Made by a program: the position numbers and the translations under genes. From contig CP137668.1 of NCBI GenBank assembly GCA_037976565.1, positions 27,569,113 to 27,633,112 on the forward strand: DNA of 64,000 bases. Direction: 5' to 3'. The notes beneath the pieces are model-generated. The model was not told the DNA's origin, made no database searches, and worked only from the letters and a program-made list of their open reading frames with translations. Below, piece by piece: positions 24,241 to 37,000 of the stretch; the stretch's first letter is position 1, and each line of letters starts with the position of its first letter. This DNA is from Mesocentrotus franciscanus (Eukaryota; Echinodermata; Echinoidea; Camarodonta; Strongylocentrotidae).

Positions 24241-25349
24241 TGCCCCAATATACCATGTATTCATTTGTCTTGCTATATTTATTATTATGTATTATATACA
24301 TTTCAATGTTCCGGAACACTTATAAAAATGGGCTCGTGACATTCATTTTGTACAACTAATGAAATATGTACGCAAATTACAAAATGCTTTTATCATAATT
24401 GAAGCGGCAGGGAAAATTATTCAACTCCGCGTAAACTACGACATCGCACAGTGTAGCGTGCATCTAGCGTCATGAAGGTGGGGGGCGGACAACTGTAGGT
24501 GGATGAATGTAAGAGAACAACGCTTTAAAATGAGAGGGTGTGTATTATCTTCTTTTCAATTTGCCCATTCCACCTCTATTTCTTTCTCTCATTCTCTTAT
24601 TTTATGTATATTTTCGCCATTCGCTGGGGGACACGTTCCACCGTGTCCCCTATAGCTACTACAATGATGCTCCCAATTCCCTGGGAAGTCCCAAAGTTTC
24701 TCCTTTATTATTTCTTTAAAAAGCATTTGCCCAAAGTAAAGTTTTACGAGTCGAATTTCGGCTTTAAGTCGAAGAGAATTGCCAATCCGCAATATATTAT
24801 GTTATCGCGATATTCACCTTCCACGCGTGCATATAAATTCAAAATAATTAAATATTAACGTATTATCGCATTGATCTATAATTTCATGGACATTATCTTT
24901 TATTCCCACTTTCTCCTCTTTTTCTCTTGGCTAAAATTCAGGTGTGATGCTTTTCATATACACGCGCAATGCCACATGATTTTATTACATAATATCGAGT
25001 AGATGTTTGAAATTCAAGCGCCGTCATTTTTTAGCAGCATTTTTTCAAACCAATTTTCGCTCTCAGGTTTCCAGCCATTCCCCCTTTTTAAAGCAAAGAG
25101 TAAAGTAGTGAACAGTGACCTTGGTGTTGATTTTTGTTAAATGTCATTTTACTGAAGGAATTGTATGTGTCTTTCAACTCTTATCAGCCTGCATTATGAT
25201 TTACATGCAATTATTAAATCATGTTGCCTGTTAAACATTGTCTGGCCATTTATTAAAGGAATGGCAAAATTTGTGTCATAGAGGGAGCATGTGATAATTT
25301 TATAATTCCCTATTTCTTCGTATTGCTTATTAGTAATAATAACAAAAAT

Positions 25350-25513
25350 GCTAATAAGTAATACTAACAACACAATAATGATGATAATAACAATTACAAC
25401 AACAACAATAATAATAATAATAATGATAATAATAATAATCATAATAATCATTATTATAATCATAATAATATTCATAACCATATTGATGATGATGATGATG
25501 ATGATGATGATGA
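25350..25513. repeat. (AAT)n/(GAT)n microsatellite
   Basis: AAC, AAT and ATC units ending in a pure GAT run at 25485-25513. Confidence 0.95.
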
Positions 25514-27129
25514 CAATAAAATAAAGGTCTTTTGAGCCAAGCAGCCTACTGAGTGAACGTAAAATGAACTGTGCAACCACTACATTCCATTACTGGCGCA
25601 TACTCAAACATCCTTCATAGGCTTTATTAGCATTGGTAATATTACCACGACGGCAACGGAGAGGCTTTACAACGAGTTAATTATTACTCTCTTTTTTTCT
25701 TTGTCTTTCGCTGACTTATGTCCATGGGGTTTGAAAAGGAGACGGCACTCGCTCCAATATAAAACGCGGTTAATTTGTCACTAATTTTGCCGGTGTATTA
25801 CTGCGTCAGCGACTGGCGCAGTGTTTGGTGCGCTAGATAAGAATAAACGCAAAGCGACGCAGCACGGCGAAACTGACTGAGACAGTCATGAAGTTACTGG
25901 CATCTTTGAGCATTGGGAAGCGAAGAGTTAGAGAGAAGGCTGAATTCTGGGAAAGATAATTAAAAAAAGGAAATCTGAGCTTTCTGATTATTTTCAGGCT
26001 ATTTGGGAAGAACATCACAGTAAAGATGTATCTTTAACAGGATTACTTTTAAAAAACTCACAAATTCGAAGTACTGTATGACGAGAAATTGACAAAAAGT
26101 TCGGACCAAACGTCGATATGCCACAGGTGTTTGTGTACGTGTGTGTGTGCGCGCGCGTGTGTGTAGTTCCATGCACAATTTTCTTGGTGCCGTGCATGTG
26201 GTTTTCAGCAATTATTTTCATTTTCATTTCGACTATTCCAAAACTTCACAGTATAAACCATTGTTATGTGCTTAATAATAATCCTTTTCTAAATGCTTGC
26301 AGACATCTCCTTTCACAGCTAGTGCAATCATATTTGATCGATACTCAACTTTATATTTAAATCCTTTTAACCACGGTTGACTTTTCAAACGGGCATGTGT
26401 CTATAACGCTTCGCCCTGTTAAACATGCAAATTAGATTTTGATATGAAAACGTAATAAGTTGTTAGTGAATGGAAGGTCGCGTGACACGGATTGTAAATT
26501 TTGTGAGAGATGAATCGCGAGGATCGTGTGCCTATTAAATTTCAAAAATGAAAAAAGGTACGCAGTGGCGTATTCAGACCTTTGTCACAGGAGAGGCATT
26601 TCCTCAGCAATTCCCGAGCTTACGGCAATGTATAATTATTGTTTTTTGATGACCCTGGTTTGTGCTAGGGTGTGATCGACCCACGAAAGAACAAATTATA
26701 AAAATTATTGTCTTGAAAGTGTTTTTAAAAACTATTTTAACATACAAATGACCCCCTAACCTGCGACTTACTATGGCTGTGCATATATTTGCTTGGTCAG
26801 AAATTTGTCGGGGGGGGGGGGGCAATTAAGCCCCCTTGCCCCTTGTGCACGGAGGGCTACGCCGTTGGTGGTTGTAGCCATGGTAACCATCTTGATAATT
26901 CAAGTGATGGTGGTGATTACAGGTCTATAGCTTAATGATAGGTAATGGAAGTAGTTGTCAGCCCTGAAATATACCAATAACACGATCGCAACTACTTTCG
27001 AAAAAATCAAAGGGGGACAATACCCTTTTGTATATACCATAGAAATCAGCCTTTACTTTCTTTATCTAACATACATAATTATACAAGTTATTCCCTTTCC
27101 TTTTCTCTCTCTCTCTCTATCCCTCCTTC

Positions 27130-28440
27130 CCTACCGTTCATATTACGTGTTACTTGACCAAGCCTTCTCTGTAACTCACGTTTCTCTTTCCTTCCCTCCC
27201 TCTCTCATTCACAATACGCGTTACTTAATTGACCAATCCTTCTCTGTAACCCACGTTTCTCTTTCCTTCCCTCCCTCTCTCATTCACATTACGCGTTACT
27301 TGACCAATCCTTCTCTGTAACCCACGTTTCTCTTTCCTTCCTTCTCTCTCTCATTCACATTACACGTTACTTGACCAATCCTTCTCTGTAACCCACGTTT
27401 CTCTTTCCTTCCTTCTCTCTCTCATTCACATTACGCGTTACTTGACCAATCCTTCTCTGTAACCCACGTTTCTCTTTCCTTCCCTCCCTCTCTCATTCAC
27501 ATTACGCGTTACTTGACCAATCCTTCTCTGTAACCCACATTTCTCTTTCCTTCTCTCTCTCGCTATCCCTCCCTCTCTCTCTCTCATTCACATTGCATGT
27601 TACTTGACCAAGCCTTCTCTGTAACCCACGCTTCTCTTTCCTTCTCTCTCGCTATCCCTCTCTCCCTCTCTCATTCACATTACGCGTTACTTGACCAAGC
27701 CTTCTCTGTAACCCACGTTTCTCTTTCCTTCCCTCCCTCTCTCATTCACATTACGCGTTACTTGACCAAGCCTTCTCTGTAACCCACGTTTCTCTTTCCT
27801 TCTCTCTCTCATTCATATTACGCATTACTTGACCAATCCTTCTCTGTAACCCACGTTTCTCTTTCCTTCCCTCACTCTCTCATTCACATTATGCGTTACT
27901 TGACCAATCCTTCTCTGTAACCCACGTTTCTCTTTCCTTCCTTCTCTCTCTCATTCATATTACGTGTTACTTGACCAATCCTTCTCTGTAACCCACGTTT
28001 CTCTTTCCTTCCTTCTCTCTCTCATTCACATTACGTGTTACTTGACCAATCCTTCTCTGTAACCCACGTTTCTCTTTCCTTCCTTCTCTCTCTCATTCAT
28101 ATTACGCATTACTTGACCAATCCTTCTCTGTAACCCACGTTTCTCTTTCCTTCCCTCCCTCTCTCATTCACATTATGCGTTACTTGACCAATCCTTCTCT
28201 GTAACCCACGTTTCTCTTTCCTTCCTTCTCTCTCTTATTCACATTACGTGTTACTTGACCAATCCTTCTCTGCAACCCATGTTTCTCTTTCCTTCCTTCT
28301 CTCTCTCATTCATATTACGCATTACTTGACCAATCCTTCTCTGTAACCCACGTTTCTCTTCCCTTCTCTCTCTCTTTTTTCTTCTTCTCACTTTCTATCC
28401 CTCCCTCCCTCTCTCATTCACATTCCAAGGTACTTGACCA
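27130..28440 (+). repeat. 71-bp satellite array, about 19 units
   Basis: Units carry CATTACGCGTTACTTGACCA then ATCCTTCTCTGTAACCCACG and a CTTTCCTTCC/CTCTCTCTC stretch. TTACTTGACCA recurs at 27150, 27221, 27296, 27367, 27438, 27509, and so on to 28322. Most steps are exactly 71; three are longer (75, 91, 86) through CT-tract growth. Units interleave two sequence types (FCCTCCCT and TCTCTCT linkers). Open reading frames in the array are a by-product. Confidence 0.95.
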
Positions 28441-28444
28441 AGCC

Positions 28445-30842
28445 CTCTCAGTAACCCAGGCTCTTTCCTTCTCTCTCTCTCTCTTCCTCTAATTCCTTCT
28501 CTCCCTCTTTCTTTCTGTCAATCACATTACTTACTAAATGAACAGTCCCTCTCTTATATATCACCTCTTCTATTCTTCATTTCTTTTCTATCACCTGCGT
28601 TCATGTTATTTCTTATTCACCTCACTATAGATATACAGGCATATTATGAAAAAAAAGAAGAAGAAAGAAACAAGAATAACAATAAAAAGAAGATAAATTT
28701 ACATATCAATATTATGTATCATATCATATTTTTCTTACAAATGATAATAACAAGACATGGTAAATATAACCTATAAATGTGTATCAATTACCAAGTCATT
28801 CCGATAGGGAGTGCAAATTGAGTACATATTTTATTCTCATTACATGTGTATATGAATTTTAAAAAGAAAAGGGTATTCATATTATATGAAACATTCTGAA
28901 AACATGGAACCTGCAAATATAGGACACTGGACTTTGAGCCATGTCTTTATCTAAATAAAAGACTCAATAAATTTTCCATTGAAAGCTATCATAAAACTTA
29001 AAATAGGTGTAGAAACAGTAAGAAATAACCGTTGCTGGGCAGTAAGATGTGTTCCCACCCTCACAGCTTATAAAACTGAGTAGATCTGATCATTGGTTAA
29101 GGGTAATTAATCATAAAAAACGTGGTGATAGGATCAGTACTAAAAGCTCCATTCAGAGGGCAGACTAAAAAACCCATCTAGACATGATGCAAGAATCGGC
29201 CTTTAATAACCCAGGCAATGAAACCCTTGTCAGGTACCGAATGACAAGAGGCAATATTTTTGGGGTAAACAATTAAAAGTACATAATTGGGCTAAAGATC
29301 CGTTTACTAATTTTATGCATATATAATTTTTAAACAAAAGTTTCGCTTGAATGGAAAATTTGACACAGGTTTGCCTGTTATAGCAACAACTTATGTATGC
29401 AAAGGGATTCCATCTATAGAGATGTCATTGTGCATAGAAGGTGAATCAAACAGTTGGTAACCAAGGGTTCAAGAGAGAAACATGAATAAATCAACTTAAA
29501 TTAGTAAAAAGGTCTTTTCCATGGTATGTTGTTCGATACATTGACCACATTCAGATTTTATTATTTCTGATAATGGTATCAATTTGACAGCCCTACTAAC
29601 AGCTTGGATCAGAAGAAATGAAGAATAATCATACTTTCCATGTTAAATAGATTCAGTATGCCATGATACTATGTAAACACATGTGATACAACCAGACCAA
29701 ATAACTTGGACCTGATGGCATACCCCAATGGCTTCTATGTTCTCACTGATGTCTTGGAAAATGCAGAAGCGCAATAATCACTACATTCACAACATTTTAT
29801 TATTTTCTGCTGTACTTTTACAACACCTCGGAGAGGACCTTAAGCCGTCGGTCCTCTGGTTGCTTACTAACAAGCATTTATGCTTTCTTAGCAGTCAGGT
29901 AAAATAACCACTACTACTACTTAGCTTGCTTTGCCTCTTCAGTCTGCATGATGGCACGTTTGTCACACATGCAATTTGGCACAAAAACAAAAAGCACCAA
30001 TTGATTGAAGTATTGCTTTGTACAATACAATGGCTTTGTACAATACAATGGCTTTGCAAAAATACTCATTTCCAGTCTTGATTAGCTCCAAGACAATCTT
30101 TCAATACAGGTATAGAGTAATCTTTCATTGGAAACAGTTACTGTTACATAATCTTGAAGGCTTTGCTATATCTATCCCATGAAGAAGAACAAAAATGTGG
30201 CACAGGGAGATTAGTTGTGTCACTTGTGTGGCATATAATATATAGAGGAATATAAAGGTTGTTTCATGCCTCATGACCAAATGCCCCTCTTTGGTGCTTA
30301 CATAAAAAGACAGTAGCAATATCTCAGATTTAAGATTTGTTTCAAAGGAGTAGTCATAATAAAGTTCTTCTCCAGGTCAATACAATTATGAAACAATATA
30401 AAGTGAGCTATTACAACACTAGTGTCATACATTACTATCATATCTGATATTAACGATTAGTACCCCCCCATCACAAAAAAATAACATCAAGCAACTCGAG
30501 TAAAAATCTCCTTTGCCATATGTTTATGCACAGGATGTCAATAATTTAGTAACTGAAAGGCTAAAATAGCAATTTCACTGGCTAAAATATGCATTTAAAA
30601 ATGACAAAACTCGAGGCCACTTTTGTAAGCTATGCCCTTTTGCTATCGTACAATTTGAGATGACATATGTACTCCTCAGCTAATGTTCCTCTCTCAAGGC
30701 CTCATTACATTCCCTATGATGCATACACTGCATAGGGTACAAATTTAAACCTTAGTGCCTGAAATACACAACTTGTAAACTACATACAGATCATCGGGAT
30801 AGGTTATATAGGCCTTTGAAGATTAACAGTAGAAGAAGAAGA
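28445..30842. other. Non-coding region downstream of MRTO4
   Basis: AT-rich, short chance frames only; includes the repeat fragment at 29820. Confidence 0.55.
29820..29905. repeat. Fragment of a dispersed repeat (CTCGGAGAGGAC family)
   Basis: CTCGGAGAGGACCTTAAGCC and the following GCTTACTAACAAGCAT recur at 43908-43980 with about 80% identity by eye. It is probably a SINE tail. Confidence 0.5.
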
Positions 30843-30848
30843 TTTATT
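30843..30848 (-). terminator. Candidate polyadenylation signal AATAAA for MRTO4
   Basis: TTTATT on the plus strand reads AATAAA on the minus strand, 228 bases past the MRTO4 stop codon. It is the first canonical hexamer I found downstream of the stop. It would give a 3' UTR of about 250 bases; the cleavage site cannot be fixed from sequence alone. Confidence 0.5.
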
Positions 30849-31075
30849 GGGGGAAGGAGCTACAACTCCTTAAAATATATGCAAGGGTCAAAGATCTACA
30901 TATGTAGATCCTATCCTTTCTCATAGTGTTTACCTCCATGTTTCTCTCTCACATATCCGTCTTTCACAAGAAATCAGCTGAAAAGAGTCTTTTACTCCAT
31001 AATGTCCGGCCATTTTGTGATTTTAGTCTTCCTGAAAAAGTCTCTTCCTCAAAATTGTTTGGCCATTTTGAGAAA

Positions 31076-34000
31076 CTACTCTTTGATAACATCCTCATCG
31101 TCCTCGTCACCATCGCTTCTCGTTTTGGAATCAGGAGCGTCAAAGTCCTCAAAGGTTCCGTTGTTTGACCAGCAGGCGGCTAATTTGAATTTGAACTCAG
31201 CCATGGGCTTGGCAAATAGTTTCTGGTTTATCCAATACAGAGACAAAGATATAGAAAATTTAAATGAACTAGAACAGCAGAGAGACAAATTGAGAAAAAT
31301 CTTGATATAACATTATTAAATAACGTCTATGTAAACCAACTATATTATACTACTGATCTGTAATGTCAAAGGAAACATTTCTTTAGAGTACCTCTGAAAA
31401 AAAATTAAACCTACACCAGTGGAACACTTTGTTGACTTATGTGCAAGGAAAGTTTGTCAGAATAAAAAGAATGAGAATGCCACAGTGGTGGTTTTGGTTT
31501 AATTTCTTCTAAATAATGTGGAGGTGTCGTTTCTAGTGGATACCTCACTGGACTGTTGATCCCATGGTTTGCGGTTGGAGTCACGCCGCAGTACCCATGT
31601 CCTTTGGCAAGACATTAATCTACACATGCCACACTCGACCCAGATCAGGTAAATGGGTACCTGGCCAGATTTAAATCCTTGAAATGCTAGAGCGCCATAA
31701 TGGCAGCCGTGCTAAAGCCGGGTAATAATTGTGGAGCACCAGGAGTATAAAGTCCGACAGACATGAGGGCCATACAAGAACCTACTATTATTATTTTTAT
31801 TAACTTTCTTTCTTTCTTTGGAAGAAAAGAAAAGAAAATTGCTTCAGTGTGACTACGGCTTTCATGTGCTGATTATGGATCTACTTACCAGTATTCTGGC
31901 TTGTTCTGGAGTGAGAGTATCCCCTACTTTACACACGGTATGTTCACTGGTTAGATTGATTATGCCTTTAAAACAAAAACAGAGAAGAAGAAAACAACTT
32001 ATTACAGGGAATAATCAATGTGATGAAATTTCAAGGTTACACATTCACTGAAAAGTTTATTCTTATTACTGAGATACACCAATGCTTTTATTCAGGACTG
32101 TCGGTTAGAACAGTGCCAAAAGAGGGGGAGAGAAAAAAATCCCCTTTGGAACACCAAATTTCTAGAGTTTAATATGTCTGCCATTTACATATATGTACAT
32201 GTATGTGCATGGCAAGGCATTATTGCCAGCATGATTAAGTGTACCGGTATAATACTTATACAGTTCTGTAACAGCATTTCCAATTGACCACTATTATATA
32301 TGTATAGCATTAAAATACAAGAGTGGTAATTTAAAACAGAAATGATACAAAATACAAACTCAAAAAGTCTCAAAGAAGGAATGTGAGGAATGGTACAGAG
32401 AAGGTTGAGAAAGAGGATAGCAATAGAGTGGAGAAAAACAAAGGAGAAAAAATTGAGCAATAGATAAGAAATTGAGTGATAGAGCAATAAAGTGAGTGAT
32501 AGAGCACGAACTGACTAATAAAGCAGAAATTGAGTGAGAGAGCAGAAATTGAGTGATAGAGCAGAAATTGAGTGATAGAGCAGAAATTGAGTGATAGAGC
32601 AGAAATTGAGTGATAGAGCAGAAATTGAGTGATAGAGCAATAAAGTGAGTGATAGAGCATGAACTGACTACTAAAGCAGAAATTGAGTGATAGAGCAGAA
32701 ATTGAGTGATAGAGCAGAAATTGAGTGATAGAGCAGAAATTGAGTGATAGAGCAGAAATTGAGTGAGAGAGCAGAAATTGAGTGATAGAGCAGAAATTGA
32801 GTGATAGAGCACGAACCGACTAATAGCGCAGAAATTGAGTGATAGAGCAGAAATTGAGTGATAGAGCAGAAATTGAGTGATAGAGCACGAACTGACTAAT
32901 AAAGCAGAAATTGAGTGATAGAGCACGAACTGACTAATAAAGCAGAAATTGAGTGAGAGAGCAGAAATTGAGTGATAGAGCAATAAAGTGAGTGATAGAG
33001 CATGAACTGACTACTAAAGCAGAAATTGAGTGATAGAGCAGAAATTGAGTGATAGAGCAGAAATTGGGTGATAGAGCAGAAATCGGGTGATAGAGCAGAA
33101 ATCGAGTGATAGAGAAATAATTGAGTGATAGAGCAGAAATCGGTGATAGAGCAGAAATCGGGTGATAGAGCAGAAATTGAGTGGTAGGGCAGAAATTGGA
33201 TGATAGAGCAGAAATCGGGTGATAGAGCACAAACTGACCAATAGCGCAGAAATCGGGTGATAGAGCAGAAATCGGTTGATAGAGCAGAAATTGAGTGATA
33301 GAGCACAAACTGACTAATAGAGCAGAAATCAGGTGATAAAGCAGAAATTAAAGGAAAAAGACCAAAAAAAATGTGGTAGAATAAGTAAAGTAGCAGTAGC
33401 ATTTGCTGCTGGGCTAACCTTTCTTCAGAGATGTAGGAAGATGTAACTGCCTGAGCTGTGGCTCCATGGAGTGTTGGAAGTCTTCTAAAGGACCTTCAGG
33501 TAATACAACGGTTTCCGTGGCGATGTTTCCTGACCTGGCATAGTCTGCTTCAACAAATTCCTCAAAATACCTTCCATAGAAAACAGAAAGACCAAATCAG
33601 TTCACAAGTAATTTATTCATACCGTTTAAAAGTTTTGTAATTTTTGAAGTATGTGAAAAATTGATTTGTCCAGATTTATATCATATATTACATATTAAAG
33701 CTTACATCTACAAGTATCACCAAAAGGCCCTAATTCAACCAGTCCACCTTTTATTTTTGAGTTACACAAAAACACCAAATCATCAAATTTACAAGAATAA
33801 TGAATAATTCAGTTGTTATCTGTATATATATATATATATATACATATTATTCTCAATGAAAATCAACAATAATTTTTCCATTATTAAATGTTGACAAATT
33901 TTCTGAAAACAGTTTCACGGATCCTTTTTGGGAGGGCCACATTACTCAACTTCTTAAATTCAAAGACAAAGTAAAAATTTCAAATACTGTACCTGGATTC

Positions 34001-37000
34001 TTGAATGACAGTGGTTACACCAAAAAAAAATAAAAAAAAGAAAAATAACTTGATCAACATCACTTACTTGACTACCTCATCTTTCGTTTTGTTTGTGAAG
34101 AGTAGCCCCACATTGCCCATCAATCGCTTGCTCACTCTGTGGAGGTTATCCCTGTACTCTTCTTCAGTGGTTTTTCCAAGTGCCACCATCATCACCTTAT
34201 TCTTGCCAAAGAAAAATCTGACAGGTAAAGTAAAACAAAAAAGATAACGGTAAACATTGGCATAGTTTGCAGGCACAGACTCTATTTTGACACTTAAAAA
34301 TAATCCTATAGAACATAGATCCTAGTCGAAACTTTATCTCTAGTCTGGATATCATGTGAGGAAACGTCTTATAAAAGAACTAGTTTTGAAGATGTTAGGT
34401 GACATGACACTACGACACTATGAAAGCAGGCCAAATACCAGTGCCCGCTCATGACAAGCCCTGCAAAGTAATGTGATTTTAGTATAATACAACGTTCAGA
34501 CAAGAATGCAACCCTGATTCTTTATCAAGTGTTGGTTCAAAATTCTGCTCAAAAATATGTTTTGCTATCCAACATTGCCTTATAGGATGTTTCTTTATAC
34601 GACGTTCAGACTAGTGCAAGCAGGAGAACAAGGTATCTTGAGAACAGAAAGAGCCATGATTTGGAAGATTGTGGTGTGAAACTGTTCTATAGAAAAAACA
34701 CAAGTGAGCTCATGGAAAGGTTGGGTCTGGAAGATACTGTGGTGGAAGTGGTAACGAGAAGTGGATTGAGAATTGAGATGGATGGGTCATGTGTTGAGAA
34801 GGGAAGATGATGAACCTATGAAAAAAGCAAGGGACCTGGAAGGGGATGGCATAAGAGGGAAATGAGACCAAAGATTTCATGGAAAGCTACGGTGAAGAAA
34901 TAAAGCAGTGAGGTTGGTCTAAACGAGGAGGATGCTCGAGATATGAAGTGGAGGGAGGGAGTTTCATCATGGCGCGAAAGTCAGTAACCCCTCCAACGAG
35001 AGAAAATGCTGACTTAATAAGTGATGCTGATGAAAGAAATGGATAAACAGTAATTCTAGCTCAAAGTGTAAATGATTCTTGTATACTATAGCAATACAAT
35101 GAATTCTGAAAGTCTGAAATTGGAGGGGGGCAAGAATATAAGAAAATATACACTGGCTTACCTGCTGTGCTTCCAACTATTCCTGACATCCTTAATCTTG
35201 CTGTTCCTCATATTCTCTACAGAGAATATCACTATCCTGGCATACTTGTCCACGCTGTCTCGAACCTGTGCAAGTAAGTACAAGCAAGTTATAAAGGTCA
35301 TGATGCTACAAGGATTGTTAGCAAAATCACCCACCAAATATATTTAAACTTAAAGAGAAGGTTGAGTTCTGGGAAGAGGTGAAAAATAACTTGTGAGCGT
35401 TATCATTGTATTATGCAGGTGTGGAAGAACATCAGTGAAAAAATGTTCACTGAAAACATGGCTCTTCAAATGCCTTAATATTCTAAATATGGCATGTAAC
35501 ATCATAAAAATCGGGACAGATTTTTATGCCACATGTTCGTGTAGTCCCATATACATCTTTCTGTGTACAGTGCTTGTAATTTTACCAAGACTGGGCCAAA
35601 TTTTTTATCATTTTGATGATTCCAGAACCTTGCAGTACACACCAATACTTATATGCTAGATGATCAACCTTTTCTGATCTACATTTCTTTCACAATGCAA
35701 TCGCATGACCAGAACTCAACTTTATCTTTAAGAATCTCCTAACTGAGAGAATAAAAATGTAGTCTACAGTGATAAAATAGATGGGGTCTCAATGGCGATC
35801 TGCCTCCCCCAAACTGTAAAACAGCCAACGTAATAAAAAAAGTCAACTAAAATATGTGCCAATCAATTGTAAGACATAAAATCTATATAATCCCAAGTTT
35901 GATTTATAAGTAGCCTTTGAGATTAGATTTTTACCATGACAGTCTCCTCTAGATTTCAGACTAATTTCAACTTATAAATAAAAATCAGACTCTTGACTTC
36001 ATACTATCAAAATTATAATTTCAGGATCTGTGATGAGATCATTAATCAAATGTCTTGGAGTTATCTCCTTTACTTACTAGATGCTAGACAAGAAGGTTTA
36101 TGTGAATTCTCTGGCTTGTTGGAGAAGAGAGTAATGAATCTGAACTTAAGACCATGTGAATGGGCACCTAAAAATAGGTTTATCATGAATAATATACTCT
36201 TAATTTGAAGATGTCAACAAAGGTAAAAAATTATCAATCAGACACAAATTGTCAACCGGGATTAGTTATGTACACTTTACCAGTCCTCCCTGTTTTTCCC
36301 TCTTTTTGTTTCAAATAAAGAGTAAAACCCTTTCATTAGTTACCATGAAACCAATGAGTTCATACAGGTTATTTTTACCTGGTACCAACAAGGCTATACA
36401 CCCTTTACTCCTTTTTTGGGTACACTATACAAAAAAATACTTATAATTTAGATTATAGTAATTTACTCTTGTTAATCCTTGAAGACAACACCAAAATCAA
36501 AGGATTGTAAGATGCCTCACCTCTTCAATAAGATTTTGCTTGGTTTCAAGGCCCTTTTTCTTCGTTCTTGTCAGTGAAACTGAAACAAAAGGCAGAGAAT
36601 GTCAACTTGATTACTTTTTTTTGTACAAAAGGATAGAAGATGGTCCAGGGCCCTGTTTCATAAAACTTGATATCAATAACAAGTTACAAGCTACTGTTAA
36701 AAGCTACTGAAATCATGGCATGTGATTGGCTGAGAGCAAATTTGTCATAGAAATTTAGCAGTTGTTATAGATAACAAGTTTTATGAAACGGGCCCCTGAT
36801 TCTCAAAGCGGGATATTGTGAACAATAAGATCGTAGATGTAGTGTTTGAGAAAGCGTGCGTAACGACACATTTCATATATTTTTGGAGTTTAAAAAGTCC
36901 CATGACTTTGCAATTAAATGGAGGAACTATATTTCTATTGCCACTTTGGATTGCATCCCAGAGTCTGGCTTTGAAGGTATCTACTGAACTTTCAGATCAT

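Larger units (their letters stand above)
23910..27100. other. Non-coding
   Basis: Contains a CT tract, an AAT/GAT tract and a GT/GC run at 26138-26163. No exon with credible splice sites recognised. A 12-base G run lies at 26811. Confidence 0.5.

Noticed and set aside
26955..27782. Frames with repeated FSVTHVSLSFPPS motif
   Set aside because: 71-bp satellite; the repeated peptide simply follows the DNA unit and frames break as the unit is not a multiple of three.
27130..28440. CRISPR-like regular array
   Set aside because: The spacers are not unique (CT-rich linkers of two kinds) and the genome is eukaryotic.
32360..33402. Open frames of 207, 168 and 124 residues on the minus strand
   Set aside because: They are translations of the 19-bp minisatellite; composition is purely repeat-driven and the region is an intron of MRTO4.
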